Notes: generated by a model not told the origin, from the letters alone. Shown: positions 53,225 to 63,279, counted from the stretch's first letter. The stretch: DNA of 64,000 bases from Amylibacter marinus (GCF_030160015.1 NZ_BSNN01000002.1:930001-994000); one strand, 5' to 3'. Translations and numbers: made by a program.

Positions 53225-55375
53225 CTAGGCGCTGAGCTTTAGCTCCAGTCGGCGCGCGTGCAACACAGGTTCGGTATAACCCGAGGGCTGTTGTGTGCCC
53301 TTAAATACCAGATCGCAGGCCGCCTGAAACGCCAAGCCTGTGAAATCTGGGGCCATGTTAACATAACTGGGGTCGCCCTGATTTTGCCTGTCGACCACCG
53401 CTGCCATTTGGCGCAGGATATCCATTACCTGTTCCTTGCTGACCACACCGTGGTGCAACCAATTTGCGATGTGTTGTGACGAAATACGACAGGTCGCACG
53501 ATCCTCCATCAGGCCGATATTGTTGATATCAGGCACCTTAGAACACCCAACCCCCGCATCAACCCAGCGCACAACATAGCCCAAGATCCCTTGGGCGTTA
53601 TTTTCGACCTCGCGGGTGATTTCATCCGCAGACCAGTTCTGGCCCTGTGCCAGTGGGATTTGCAAAATTGTATCAACCGAGGCACGCGGGCCATTTTGGC
53701 GTAATTTTTCCTGTACCGCAGGCACATTCACCGCATGATAATGCATCACATGTAATGTGGCGGCAGTGGGCGATGGCACCCATGCACAATTTGCACCGGC
53801 CTCTACGTGGCCAATTTTTTGCTCTAACATATCGGCCATGTTGTCTGGGATGGCCCACATTCCTTTGCCGATTTGGGCACGTCCCTGAAGCCCACAGGCC
53901 AGCCCAACATCCACGTTGTAATCCTCGTATGCGGCGATCCATGGTTGGGCCTTGATATCGGCCTTGGGCAAGAACACCCCAGCCTCCATGCTGGTGTGAA
54001 TTTCATCGCCCGTGCGATCCAAGAATCCGGTGTTGATGAAGGCCACGCGGGATTTAGCTGCGCGGATGCATTCGCGCAGGTTAACGCTGGTGCGGCGCTC
54101 TTCGTCCATGATGCCGATTTTCACGGTATTTTGCGCCAAGCCCAGCGCCTGTTCTACATGGTCAAATATTTCACAAGCAAAGGCCACCTCTTCTGGGCCA
54201 TGCATCTTGGGTTTTACCACATACATCGAGCCGGTGACTGAATTGCCGCCCTCGCGTTGTAGATCATGTAGGGCGATCAATGTGGTGATCATCGCATCCA
54301 TCAACCCCTCAAAGGCCTCGTTACCCTCTTTGTCTAGAATGGCCGGGTTGGTCATCAAATGTCCCACATTGCGCACCAGCATCATGGCGCGACCCTTAAG
54401 AGTTTTGGCGCCGCCCTCAGGGGTGGTTATCTGTAGATCCGGGTTCAGGGCGCGGGTAAAAGTTTGGCCGCCCTTGGACACGGTTTCGGTTAGGGTGCCC
54501 TGCATCAGGCCCAACCAATTGGAATAGGCCAGCGTTTTATCAGCGCCATCTACGGCCGCGACAGAATCTTCGCAATCCATAATGGTGGTCAGCGCGGATT
54601 CCAGCACCACATCCGAGATTCCAGCCGGATCTTGTGTACCGATAGGGCTATCGGCATCGATTTTAATTTGCACATGCAAGTTGTTGTTGAGCAGGAATAC
54701 AGCACTTGGGGCGGTATCGCCGCCTTGGAAGCCCGCATATTGCAGGGGGTCCGCTAGGCCAGTTTCGCCCTGTGCGCCCGTTACGCGCAGCATGTTTTTA
54801 GTACAGGCAATATCCGTGATGTCGCCCCAAGAGCCAATGGCCAGTGGGAATGTTCTATCCAAGAAGCTCTTGGCCCATGCGATCACCTCTGCGCCGCGCA
54901 CCGTGTCATAGCCGCCTGCGGTAGGCTTGCTGCCCATAGCATCGGTACCATACAGCGCATCATACAAAGAGCCCCAGCGCGCATTGGCTGCATTCAGCGC
55001 ATAGCGGGCGTTCATAATGGGCACCACCAATTGTGGGCCGCAAATGGTGCCTATCTCGGGATCTACACCAGCGGTATCCACTGTGAAATCTGGCCCCTGA
55101 GGCACCAAGTAGCCGATTTCCTGCAAGAAGGATTTATAGGCGCTAGCGTCTAATTCAGTGCCGCGTTGTTCTATATGATAGGCGTCAATCTGGCCCTTGA
55201 GGTCTTGACGCTTTTGCAACAAGGCGCGGTTTTTGGCGCTAAACCCATTAATCAAAGAGGACAGTTCAGACCAGAAATGATCCGCCGCGACCCCCGTGCC
55301 TGCCAAGGCCCGAGATTCGACAAAGGTCGCAAGTTCAGCATCAACAGAGATATCTGCGCGGGTTACGTGGGTCAT
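53225..55375 (-). CDS. glcB: Malate synthase G
   Basis: 716-residue monomeric malate synthase condensing glyoxylate with acetyl-CoA. It has the long G-isoform architecture: an N-terminal clasp, the TIM barrel with [18 protein letters not shown] near residue 265, [18 protein letters not shown] near 375, [17 protein letters not shown] (catalytic Arg/Glu region) and [17 protein letters not shown], then the C-terminal cap with [26 protein letters not shown] (catalytic Asp). A strong AAGGAGG ribosome binding site precedes it. Isocitrate lyase is not nearby; in Rhodobacteraceae malate synthase also serves the ethylmalonyl-CoA pathway. Confidence 0.96.
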   Translation of the reverse strand: MTHVTRADISVDAELATFVESRALAGTGVAADHFWSELSSLINGFSAKNRALLQKRQDLKGQIDAYHIEQRGTELDASAYKSFLQEIGYLVPQGPDFTVDTAGVDPEIGTICGPQLVVPIMNARYALNAANARWGSLYDALYGTDAMGSKPTAGGYDTVRGAEVIAWAKSFLDRTFPLAIGSWGDITDIACTKNMLRVTGAQGETGLADPLQYAGFQGGDTAPSAVFLLNNNLHVQIKIDADSPIGTQDPAGISDVVLESALTTIMDCEDSVAAVDGADKTLAYSNWLGLMQGTLTETVSKGGQTFTRALNPDLQITTPEGGAKTLKGRAMMLVRNVGHLMTNPAILDKEGNEAFEGLMDAMITTLIALHDLQREGGNSVTGSMYVVKPKMHGPEEVAFACEIFDHVEQALGLAQNTVKIGIMDEERRTSVNLRECIRAAKSRVAFINTGFLDRTGDEIHTSMEAGVFLPKADIKAQPWIAAYEDYNVDVGLACGLQGRAQIGKGMWAIPDNMADMLEQKIGHVEAGANCAWVPSPTAATLHVMHYHAVNVPAVQEKLRQNGPRASVDTILQIPLAQGQNWSADEITREVENNAQGILGYVVRWVDAGVGCSKVPDINNIGLMEDRATCRISSQHIANWLHHGVVSKEQVMDILRQMAAVVDRQNQGDPSYVNMAPDFTGLAFQAACDLVFKGTQQPSGYTEPVLHARRLELKLSA

Positions 55376-55394
55376 TCTATCCTCCTTAGTTGAT

Positions 55395-55417
55395 ATTGGT
55401 AATATTTACTTACCAAT
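55395..55417. promoter_or_regulatory. Operator-like palindrome upstream of glcB
   Basis: ATTGGTAA-TATTTAC-TTACCAAT: perfect 8-bp arms about the same 7-base centre, 20 bases upstream of the glcB start. Further out GTGCA-AAA-TGCAC (55437-55449) is a second small palindrome, followed by TTCTTGCAATTT. These lie in the divergent glcB-pepN gap and probably bind a regulator of glcB, which is normally induced by two-carbon growth. The regulator is not identified. Confidence 0.5.
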
Positions 55418-55540
55418 TATGACGCAAGAGCTTATTGTGCAAAATGCACGAAAAGTGGCGGATTTCGCATGTTCTTGCAATTTAGGCTTGTAACTCTGCG
55501 CTAAAACCCGTTCGTAGTCTTGAGGATACAGGAGACACCC

Positions 55541-58105
55541 ATGCGCCCAAGCACCCCCCCGACCATTCGCCTAGTGGATTATCAGCAACCTGCGTTCTGG
55601 ATCGAAAAGGTTAATCTAAAGTTTGCATTGCACCCCACCGCGACCAAGGTGACCAGCGAGATCACTTTTCACGCCAATGCAGATCGCGGCGACGGCCCCC
55701 ATGATCTACGCCTTGATGGGCGGGACCTGAAACTGATTCATGCATCAATCGATGGGCGCGATTTAGCAGACGACGAGGTCTTGTGCGATGCCGAGGGCCT
55801 ATCGGTGCCCGCAGATTTGGTACCCCAAGAGGGATTTACATGGCGCTGTACGGTAGAAATCAACCCAGAGGGCAATACAGCTCTTGAGGGCTTGTATATG
55901 TCTAATGGTATGTATTGCACCCAGTGCGAGGCGCAGGGCTTTCGCAAGATCACCTATTATCTAGACCGCCCGGATGTGATGGCACGTTTTAATGTAAAAA
56001 TTGAGGGAGAGGCCCCTGTACTCTTATCCAACGGGAATAAAATCAACCACGGGAGTTGGCAGGATCCTTGGCCCAAGCCTGCCTATCTGTTTGCGCTGGT
56101 AGCTGGTGAATTAGAGGTGGTTGAGGATCAATTCACCACCCGTTCCGGGCGCGATGTCGTCTTGCAAATTTTTGTACGCAAAGGGGACGAGGATAAATGC
56201 GATTATGCCATGGACGCATTGAAACGGTCCATGCGCTGGGACGAAGAACATTACGGCCGCGAATATGATCTGGATCTGTTTATGATTGTGGCGGTGGATG
56301 ATTTCAATATGGGCGCAATGGAAAATAAGGGTCTGAATATCTTCAACTCGCGCCTTGTTCTGGCCACACCAGAAACCGCAACTGATGCCAATTACAAGGC
56401 GATCGAGGCGGTGATTGCCCATGAGTATTTTCACAATTGGACTGGCAATCGCATTACCTGTCGCGATTGGTTTCAGCTGTGCCTGAAAGAGGGGCTGACG
56501 GTTTTCCGCGATCAAAAGTTCAGCGGTGATATGCGCAGCCATTCAGTGCAGCGCATCGAGGATGTTCTAACCCTACGTGCGCGTCAATTCCCCGAGGATG
56601 CCGGCCCCCTATCTCATCCTGTGCGCCCCGAAGAATATATCGAGATCAACAATTTCTATACGGCCACCGTTTATGAAAAAGGGGCCGAGGTTATCGGCAT
56701 GCTAAAGCGGCTGGTGGGGGATGAAACCTATCGTGCCGCATGTGATTTGTATTTTGAACGCCATGATGGGCAGGCCTGTACCATCGAGGATTGGATCCGA
56801 GTATTTGAAGATGTCAGCGGGCAGGACTTGACGCAATTTAAGCTCTGGTATCAACAAAACGGAACTCCTGTCGTATCTGTAGACGAAGATTTTTCCCAAG
56901 GCACCTATCGCCTGACCCTGCGCCAAGATGCAGATGCATCGGGGCATCGCATCGACAAGGCCGCGCAGGTGATCCCCGTGATGACCGGTTTTCTGGATAC
57001 GGATGGTAGCGAGCCCCTGCCAGAGCAATGTTTGATCTTGGATGCAGCAGAAAAAACCTTTGTATTTGAAGGATTGACCGCGAAACCCGTGGTCTCATTG
57101 CTGCGCGGATTTTCTGCGCCTGTAATTTTAGATCATACGATGGATTCCGATCAGCGCATGTTCTTGTTCAAACATGACAGCGACACATTTAACAAATGGG
57201 AGGCAGGGCGCGGAATTGCGCTGGATCTTTTGTGCGATATGGCCCGCGGGCAACTGGTGAAAGGTGCTAATTTTGCCGATGCCTTGCGCACTATTGCTCT
57301 GGACGGCGCACTGGACCCCAATTTTCGCGCCTTGATGCTGACATTGCCCAGCGAGGATGCCATTGCAGTGCATATGGGGCATCTAGGGGCTGTGCCAGAC
57401 CCAGAGGCGATCCACCGCGCGCGTCATGATCTGAAAAAGACAATCGCCAAACAGCTGGCCTCTGACCTGCCAGAGCTGTTCGCGGCCATGCGCGTGCGGG
57501 GGCCCTATAGCCCCGATGCCGATGCGGCGGGGCGACGGGCCCTGCGTTTGGCTGCGCTTGGGCTATTATCTTTGCTGGATGACTGCGCAGCGGCGCAGGA
57601 TCTGTACTGGGGTGCTGATAATATGACAGAACAATTTGCCGCCCTGTCTATCTTGATCAGCGCAGGCAAAGGCGCGGATGCGATCGATGCCTTTTATAAA
57701 CAGTGGAAAGACGAGGGGCTGGTGTTGGACAAGTGGTTCGCAATTCAAGCGGGCACCACGCCACCAGAGGCCGCATTAGACGTGGTGCGCGCCCTTGGCG
57801 AACATGGCGATTTCAACTGGAAAAACCCCAACCGCTTTCGCAGCTTGATCGGCGGATTCGCCACCGCACCGGCCAGCTTCCACCGCGCCGATGGGCGGGG
57901 GTATGAGTTTGTGGCCGATTGGCTGATCAAGCTGGATGCGCTAAACCCGCAAACCACCGCGCGCATGTGTGGCGTTTTTGGCACTTGGAAACGCTATGAC
58001 AAGAAGCGGCAGACCTTGATTTCTACGCAGCTGCGCCGCATTCAGAAAACCCCTACACTCTCAAAGGATACGGGCGAGATTATCGGTAAGCTGCTGGCAG
58101 GGTAG
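55541..58105 (+). CDS. pepN: Aminopeptidase N (M1 family)
   Basis: 854-residue zinc aminopeptidase. The exopeptidase motif GAMEN is at 257-261, the zinc motif HEYFH at 294-298 and the third ligand Glu at 317 (LKEGLTVFRD). Length and C-terminal DUF3458-type helical domain match the Escherichia coli PepN branch. I start at 55541, with ACAGGAG eight bases upstream. No signal peptide, so it degrades peptides in the cytoplasm. Stands alone, divergent from glcB. Confidence 0.96.
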   Translation: MRPSTPPTIRLVDYQQPAFWIEKVNLKFALHPTATKVTSEITFHANADRGDGPHDLRLDGRDLKLIHASIDGRDLADDEVLCDAEGLSVPADLVPQEGFTWRCTVEINPEGNTALEGLYMSNGMYCTQCEAQGFRKITYYLDRPDVMARFNVKIEGEAPVLLSNGNKINHGSWQDPWPKPAYLFALVAGELEVVEDQFTTRSGRDVVLQIFVRKGDEDKCDYAMDALKRSMRWDEEHYGREYDLDLFMIVAVDDFNMGAMENKGLNIFNSRLVLATPETATDANYKAIEAVIAHEYFHNWTGNRITCRDWFQLCLKEGLTVFRDQKFSGDMRSHSVQRIEDVLTLRARQFPEDAGPLSHPVRPEEYIEINNFYTATVYEKGAEVIGMLKRLVGDETYRAACDLYFERHDGQACTIEDWIRVFEDVSGQDLTQFKLWYQQNGTPVVSVDEDFSQGTYRLTLRQDADASGHRIDKAAQVIPVMTGFLDTDGSEPLPEQCLILDAAEKTFVFEGLTAKPVVSLLRGFSAPVILDHTMDSDQRMFLFKHDSDTFNKWEAGRGIALDLLCDMARGQLVKGANFADALRTIALDGALDPNFRALMLTLPSEDAIAVHMGHLGAVPDPEAIHRARHDLKKTIAKQLASDLPELFAAMRVRGPYSPDADAAGRRALRLAALGLLSLLDDCAAAQDLYWGADNMTEQFAALSILISAGKGADAIDAFYKQWKDEGLVLDKWFAIQAGTTPPEAALDVVRALGEHGDFNWKNPNRFRSLIGGFATAPASFHRADGRGYEFVADWLIKLDALNPQTTARMCGVFGTWKRYDKKRQTLISTQLRRIQKTPTLSKDTGEIIGKLLAG

Positions 58106-58151
58106 CCCCCCTTTGCAGGGGTGCTTCCACTAAAATCTTTGCTCAGAATCG

Positions 58152-58183
58152 CCTTTTGCAGTATATTTAGATTCTGCAAAAGG
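58152..58183. promoter_or_regulatory. Inverted repeat covering the ribosome binding site of the DMSP-lyase-like gene
   Basis: CCTTTTGCAG (58152-58161) and CTGCAAAAGG (58174-58183) are perfect reverse complements with a 12-base spacer. The right arm runs into the Shine-Dalgarno AAAGGGG (58179-58185) of the gene starting at 58192. Nested with it, AGAATC (58145-58150) pairs with GATTCT (58169-58174). In mRNA the stem would hide the ribosome binding site; in DNA it would be a repressor operator over the promoter. Confidence 0.7.
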
Positions 58184-58191
58184 GGATTATC

Positions 58192-58803
58192 ATGACCCAA
58201 TACGCCGCCTTTTATACGATGCTAACTAATTTTGCGGCCCTATTCGATACCGAATTACGCATAGGCGGGGATCACGCCGCCAGCGTTTTGCGCGATATTG
58301 GCGGGCGCTCGCATACGCCTCTGCCCCCGTCGAAACATCCGCTGGATGATACATGTTTGATCGCCCTAGATCATAACCCGCATCCTCTGGCGGTGATCGT
58401 ATCACAGGCGCTGCCGCTGATTGATTGGCATTCGTCTGGATTAGATGATGGGCATGTACCAACAGAGATCGCGCGCCGCGTTGCGACGACCGAGCTGGTT
58501 GGGCCAGACGGGATGATTTACCACAAAGATCTGCGCATCGGGCTTTTTGTGCAATCGGCGCATACTAAGTACCCCGAGCGTCAGCATAGCGCAGAGGAAT
58601 GTTTCATCATGCTAGGGGGGGCTGGCCATTGGCAAAATCACCCCTATTCTCCCCCGACCCCACAGGGGCAAAGCGGTGCTGGCGACATTGTCTTTCATCC
58701 GCCCAATACGGCTCATCGATCTATCACACAAGATTATCCGATGATTGCGCTATGGCGTTGGACAGGGGATATCAGCTATGCGCGGTATACGCTGGCAGGA
58801 TAG
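58192..58803 (+). CDS. DMSP lyase family cupin (DddQ-like)
   Basis: 203-residue cupin resembling DddQ, the roseobacter enzyme that cleaves dimethylsulfoniopropionate to dimethyl sulfide and acrylate (DddQ is about 200 residues). Putative active-site positions line up by spacing with DddQ Tyr120, His125, Glu129, Tyr131 and His163 (numbers from memory): here Tyr127, His132, Glu136, Phe138 and His169. The fourth position is Phe instead of the metal-contacting Tyr. Core motifs are YPERQHSAEECFIMLGGAG and GAGDIVFHPPNTAHRS. Family membership is probable; DMSP lyase activity is uncertain because of the Phe. The inverted repeat before it implies regulation. Confidence 0.75.
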   Translation: MTQYAAFYTMLTNFAALFDTELRIGGDHAASVLRDIGGRSHTPLPPSKHPLDDTCLIALDHNPHPLAVIVSQALPLIDWHSSGLDDGHVPTEIARRVATTELVGPDGMIYHKDLRIGLFVQSAHTKYPERQHSAEECFIMLGGAGHWQNHPYSPPTPQGQSGAGDIVFHPPNTAHRSITQDYPMIALWRWTGDISYARYTLAG

Positions 58804-58896
58804 GCGTGCTCATTTGGGTCTAGTTTTCGCGCTTTCGCTCTTGCGATGGGGGGCCGGCTTGCCTAAAACCATCCCCATCATTTGCGAGAGAGAACC

Positions 58897-60408
58897 ATGC
58901 TTGATCTAGTATACGAAGAACCCAAACCCAAGGTAATTTCCGGCGCCACTGGCGACTGGGAATTGGTGATCGGATTGGAAGTCCACGCACAGGTTTCCTC
59001 GAATGCCAAGTTGTTTTCAGGGGCCAGCACACAGTTTGGCAATGAACCGAATTCCAACGTTTCGATGGTGGATGCGGCCATGCCCGGTATGTTGCCAGTG
59101 ATCAACGAATTCTGTGTGGAACAGGCCGTGCGCACGGGGCTGGGCCTTAAGGCTGCGATCAACCTGTATTCTGCCTTTGATCGTAAGAACTATTTCTACC
59201 CTGATTTGCCGCAGGGCTATCAGATCAGCCAGTTGTACCACCCCATCGTGGGTGAGGGCGAAATTCTGGTGGATATGGAGCCAGGTATTGCGCGCAAGGT
59301 ACGCGTAGAGCGTATTCACCTAGAGCAGGATGCGGGTAAATCGGTACATGACATGGATCCGAACATGTCCTTTGTTGATCTAAACCGTACGGGCGTGGCC
59401 CTGATGGAAATTGTATCCAAGCCAGATATTCGCGGCCCCGAAGAGGCCGCCGCCTATGTGACCAAGCTGCGCCAAATTTTGCGTTATTTGGGCACCTGCG
59501 ATGGCAATATGCAAAACGGCAGTATGCGCGCGGATGTCAATGTATCTGTATGCCGCCCGGGACAATATGAAAAGTACCAAGAGACCCAGGACTTTTCTCA
59601 TTTGGGCACGCGCTGTGAATTGAAGAATATGAATTCCATGCGGTTTATCCAGCTGGCCATCGATTATGAAGCCCGCCGCCAGATTGCCATCCTAGAGGAT
59701 GGTGGCAGTGTTGATCAAGAAACCCGCCTGTATGATGCAGACAAAAACGAAACTCGATCTATGCGATCCAAGGAAGAGGCGCAGGATTATCGTTACTTCC
59801 CCTGCCCTGATTTGCTACCCCTGCAATTAGAGCAATCCTGGGTCGATGAAATTGGTGCTGGCCTGCCTGAGCTGCCCGATGCCAAGAAGGCGCGTTTTGT
59901 GAACGATTATGGCATGACCGAATATGACGCATCGGTTTTAACAGCCGATGTTGTGGATGCTGCCTATTTCGAGGAAGTTGCACAGGGCCGTGACGGTAAA
60001 ATCGCCGCCAACTGGGTGATTAACGAATTATTTGGCCGCCTGAACAAAGCTGATTTATCCATCCCAGACAGCCCTGTTTCTGCTGCCCAGCTGGGGGGGG
60101 TTTTAGATCTATTGGCTCAGGATGTAATTTCGGGCAAGGGCGCTAAGGATGTGTTCGAGATTGTTTGGAACGAGGGTGGTGACCCTGCCGAGATTGTCGA
60201 AAGCCGCGGCATGAAGCAGGTAACGGACACAGGCGCTATTGAAGCAGCCGTCGATCAGATTATGGCCGACAACCCCGCACAGGTGGAAAAAGCCAAGCAA
60301 AACCCGAAACTGGCGGGCTGGTTTGTAGGGCAGGTTATGAAGGCCACCGGCGGCAAGGCTAACCCCAAGGCTGTGAACCAAATCATCGCACAAAAGCTGG
60401 GCGAATAA
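58897..60408 (+). CDS. gatB: Aspartyl/glutamyl-tRNA amidotransferase subunit B
   Basis: 503-residue GatB, which activates Glu-tRNA(Gln) or Asp-tRNA(Asn) for amidation by GatCAB. Signatures: [23 protein letters not shown] near residue 22, [35 protein letters not shown] and [24 protein letters not shown], then the C-terminal YqeY-like tail domain. Start at 58897 (MLDLVYEEP) with GAGAGAGAA upstream. gatA and gatC are not here. A terminator follows. Confidence 0.96.
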   Translation: MLDLVYEEPKPKVISGATGDWELVIGLEVHAQVSSNAKLFSGASTQFGNEPNSNVSMVDAAMPGMLPVINEFCVEQAVRTGLGLKAAINLYSAFDRKNYFYPDLPQGYQISQLYHPIVGEGEILVDMEPGIARKVRVERIHLEQDAGKSVHDMDPNMSFVDLNRTGVALMEIVSKPDIRGPEEAAAYVTKLRQILRYLGTCDGNMQNGSMRADVNVSVCRPGQYEKYQETQDFSHLGTRCELKNMNSMRFIQLAIDYEARRQIAILEDGGSVDQETRLYDADKNETRSMRSKEEAQDYRYFPCPDLLPLQLEQSWVDEIGAGLPELPDAKKARFVNDYGMTEYDASVLTADVVDAAYFEEVAQGRDGKIAANWVINELFGRLNKADLSIPDSPVSAAQLGGVLDLLAQDVISGKGAKDVFEIVWNEGGDPAEIVESRGMKQVTDTGAIEAAVDQIMADNPAQVEKAKQNPKLAGWFVGQVMKATGGKANPKAVNQIIAQKLGE

Positions 60409-60416
60409 GCGCCCCA

Positions 60417-60437
60417 GCCAAGGCCGCTGGCCTTGGC
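60417..60437 (+). terminator. Terminator hairpin after gatB
   Basis: Perfect 9-bp stem GCCAAGGCC / GGCCTTGGC with loop GCT, nine bases after the gatB stop and followed by ACACTTTTAG. Confidence 0.75.
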
Positions 60438-60468
60438 ACACTTTTAGACTGAGCCGTATTTTCGCACC

Positions 60469-61569
60469 CTATGGGATATTCAATGCCTGCAAGGCGGTAT
60501 AGTCATAGGTCTGGGCAAATTGCTCGATGACCTTCTTGGGCGCATTGGTATGGAATTCTAATTGCACATGCCCAGAGACAAATCCCGAATACCGCGGCGG
60601 ATTAAGGTTTAGCTGTTTGGCGCGCGCCTTTAGCGTTTTTGAAACACTGGCGTCCAGAAATTGGCTATCGCGCCCATAAAAAGGAATATTGCCGAGCTTG
60701 AACATCAAGTTATCTGGAGTTTGGCGGAATTTTCTCATCAAACGCACCGCCCCCGTTTCGCGGTGAGCTCTGGTGAAAAACACCATTTCAACATAAATCG
60801 TATGCCCCTGTTCGTTGTAATAATATGCATAGCCGCGCTGATTGAATTTCACTTTGTTATCCTCTTGGGACAACAAGAAACGGCGTAATAGCGGCAAATC
60901 CTCCCATGGCATATCTGGCTTGGCCACGGTGCCCTTCCAGGCGTTTTTGGCATCGAAATAGGCCGATGCATCACCGGATAGATCACCCGATGTTAGGCGG
61001 GTCCAACCCTCTGGTGCGGGGGCGTGGTATAGTTGGGGTTTGTTTGGGTGATCAGGTTGCAACAGGTTCATGACCCGCTTGGTCAGGGAGAGGGGCGGCT
61101 GAGGCACGGGCTCTAGAAGACCCTTTTCTTTACGCGTGGTAGCCAGATTTACATTGGCCTGTTCGCTGAGCTCTCTTGAAACGCCGGCAAGGGTAAAGCT
61201 GGCGTTGGCATCGGAATTATTCAGATCAAACAACGGCACCAAGATCGGATCTGCTAGCATTGCAAATCGTATGCCAATATATTCCATTTCCTTGGTTTTT
61301 CCGATTGTTTCCAATTGGGCACGCCGCCCTGGGAAATCGATGCCCGTGAATTTAGTGCCGACCACGCGCATCATTGTAATCAACAACAAAACAACAACCA
61401 CCAGCTTTAATAGCAAAAACAAGCCCTGCCCGTTGCCCTTTTTCTTGCCCGGGGCATTGGCCAGCGCAGGGTCGATGCCACCACCACCACGCGGCACGGT
61501 TACACGTTTTGTTTTTTCCAGCCGCTGAAGGCGTTTTTGAAAATCTTCTTGTCCGGGCATATGCGTCAC
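60469..61569 (-). CDS. Unrecognised membrane-anchored protein
   Basis: 366-residue protein that I do not recognise. Residues 1-45 are cytoplasmic and basic (QKRLQRLEKTKRVTVPRGGGG ... GKKKGNG), residues 49-71 form one membrane helix (GLFLLLKLVVVVLLLITMMRVVG), and about 300 residues would lie in the periplasm. The periplasmic part has aromatic clusters (GYAYYYNEQGHTIYVEMVFFT) and a later VSGHVQLEFHTNAPKKVIEQFAQTYDY but no known catalytic motif. Convergent with gatB; the DUF4177 gene diverges from it. A start three codons in (61560) is equally possible. Probably a lineage-specific envelope protein. Confidence 0.75.
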   Translation of the reverse strand: MTHMPGQEDFQKRLQRLEKTKRVTVPRGGGGIDPALANAPGKKKGNGQGLFLLLKLVVVVLLLITMMRVVGTKFTGIDFPGRRAQLETIGKTKEMEYIGIRFAMLADPILVPLFDLNNSDANASFTLAGVSRELSEQANVNLATTRKEKGLLEPVPQPPLSLTKRVMNLLQPDHPNKPQLYHAPAPEGWTRLTSGDLSGDASAYFDAKNAWKGTVAKPDMPWEDLPLLRRFLLSQEDNKVKFNQRGYAYYYNEQGHTIYVEMVFFTRAHRETGAVRLMRKFRQTPDNLMFKLGNIPFYGRDSQFLDASVSKTLKARAKQLNLNPPRYSGFVSGHVQLEFHTNAPKKVIEQFAQTYDYTALQALNIP

Positions 61570-61717
61570 TTATATTGGTTTCAATCTATCCATAGCACAG
61601 GTGCATCGGATTTCCAGAATTGATCGGATGATTTACGTTTCGCTGTTGTAATCACAGCATGCTACCCAATATATATGTTTAATCCGATTTATAAACAAAC
61701 CTCCGCGTTGGTATATT

Positions 61718-62194
61718 ATGACAAAATTTACGTATAAGGTTATCCCTGCCCCAACATCGGGGAAATCTGGCAAAGGCATCAAGGGTGCGGAGGCGAAATT
61801 TGCCCATGCACTGGCCGAGTTGATGAACGAACTCGCGGCCGAGGGCTGGGAATATCAACGCGCGGAGAGCCTACCATCGGTCGAGCGGCGCGGTGTGGCG
61901 CGCAAGCGTATCGAGACCTATCAGAATGTATTGGTATTTCGCAAAGAGGCTGATCAAGCCGAACCCGCGCCCCAAAAAGAGGTCAGCGAAGGGTTCAATC
62001 CCTTCAAGCGTAAAAGCCCCGCAACCGAGGCCAAGCCCGCCCCTGTTTTGCTGACCACGCCAATTGCTGAAAAAGAACCCGATACCAGCGACGCTGAGGA
62101 GGATGCCGACACCAACATGGCAAAAGAGATCGAGGATTTCATCACCGAGACCGACAGCGAAACGCCGGAAAAATCAGATGCGGATCGCGCCTAG
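61718..62194 (+). CDS. DUF4177 domain protein
   Basis: 158-residue protein. Residues 1-75 form a DUF4177-like domain (KFTYKVIPAP ... ALAELMNELAAEGWEYQRAESLP ... YQNVLVFRKE), an alpha/beta unit of unknown role. The remainder (about 80-158) is rich in Glu, Asp, Pro and Lys and looks disordered, ending TETDSETPEKSDADRA. It shares four bases at its 3' end with the convergent bolA gene. Confidence 0.75.
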   Translation: MTKFTYKVIPAPTSGKSGKGIKGAEAKFAHALAELMNELAAEGWEYQRAESLPSVERRGVARKRIETYQNVLVFRKEADQAEPAPQKEVSEGFNPFKRKSPATEAKPAPVLLTTPIAEKEPDTSDAEEDADTNMAKEIEDFITETDSETPEKSDADRA

Positions 62195-62445
62195 GCGCCA
62201 TCCACATCCAATGCTAAGGCATGCAACCCTTGGTCAAAAGCAAAGTCCAAGGCCTTGTTTACCGCACGTTGGCGTGCCACCCGCGATAAATCACTAAAAT
62301 ATTCGGCGCGAATTTTCACATTCACATGGGTGGTTTCACCCTCGCGGTAGCCCCCATGCCCGCGGTGCGATTCGCTGTCATCCACCACCTCTAGCTCGGT
62401 TGGATCAAAGGTCTGTTGTAGCGCGGTTTCGATAGCGGTAAGCAT
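62191..62445 (-). CDS. bolA: BolA family protein
   Basis: 84-residue BolA-like protein: MLTAIETALQQTFDPTELEVVDDSESHRGHGG, then THVNVKIRAEYFSDLSRVARQRAVNKAL and HALALDVDGA. The conserved His in SESHRGHGG and the class II KH-like fold pattern support the call. BolA proteins work with monothiol glutaredoxins in Fe-S and redox handling. Divergent from the J-domain gene, the usual Rhodobacteraceae arrangement beside cobST. Confidence 0.92.
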   Translation of the reverse strand: MLTAIETALQQTFDPTELEVVDDSESHRGHGGYREGETTHVNVKIRAEYFSDLSRVARQRAVNKALDFAFDQGLHALALDVDGA

Positions 62446-62535
62446 TGTGTAAATTCCTTGTAATCGGGTCTTGGCATTGGCTGGAATTAGGTTAGTATTC
62501 TTTGCCTGACTCGGGCAAGTACAAAGGATAGTACA

Positions 62536-63183
62536 ATGGCAAATCGTCCACCATTGGATTTTGATTTCGATATTTCTGTTTCGGCAGACAAGAAAAAGCG
62601 CGCCCGCACACGGCGTGGCATGTCCGGCGCATCTGAAACATCACAAATGGTTTGCCAGCATCCCGATTGCCAAGAGCCGGGAAAATACCGCGCGCCTCTG
62701 AACCCCGATAACCTAGAAGAGTTTCGCTGGTTTTGTCTGACGCACATCCGCCAGTTCAACCAAAAATGGAACTTTTTCGAGAACCATTCCGAGGAAGACC
62801 TGCAAAAACAATTCGCCGCGGATCGCGTATGGGAGCGCCCAACAGAACCTCTGGGCAAGCAATCTGCAGAACAGCGCGCATGGGCACGTTTAGGGATCGA
62901 GGACCCGCATCAGGTATTGGGCGAAAATGCCACCCAGAATCCTGGCAAGGGCGATGGACTGGGCGGGGCAAAGCGTCTGCCTGCTGACGAGCGCAAGGCA
63001 ATCGATATCCTAGAGGCCAAGGACACGTGGACCAAGGCAGAGTTGCGCAAGAAATACAAAGCCCTGATCAAGGAGTTGCACCCCGACCTAAATGGCGGCG
63101 ATCGCAGCCAAGAAGAGTTCCTGCAAAAGGTTGTTTGGGCTTGGGATCAGGTGAAGAACAGCTCTAGTTTCAAGGACAAATAG
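62536..63183 (+). CDS. J-domain co-chaperone (DnaJ-like)
   Basis: 215-residue protein with a C-terminal J domain (about 153-215): EAKDTWTKAELRKKYKALIKELHPDLNGGD, with the HPD motif at 182-184 that stimulates Hsp70 ATPase. The N-terminal part has CQHPDCQEPGKYRAP, a possible metal-binding pair, and FCLTHIRQFNQKWNFF. This atypical J protein (no G/F or zinc-finger domain of classical DnaJ) always lies beside cobS in alphaproteobacteria as I recall. Partner Hsp70 is not in the window. Confidence 0.88.
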   Translation: MANRPPLDFDFDISVSADKKKRARTRRGMSGASETSQMVCQHPDCQEPGKYRAPLNPDNLEEFRWFCLTHIRQFNQKWNFFENHSEEDLQKQFAADRVWERPTEPLGKQSAEQRAWARLGIEDPHQVLGENATQNPGKGDGLGGAKRLPADERKAIDILEAKDTWTKAELRKKYKALIKELHPDLNGGDRSQEEFLQKVVWAWDQVKNSSSFKDK

Positions 63184-63279
63184 CCCCATCCCCCCGCGCC
63201 CCCCCTTGCGCTGGTTCGTAAAAATATGCACAACAAGCCAACTGATATCGGATCAGGGGTATAGTTTAGGATTAATCAC

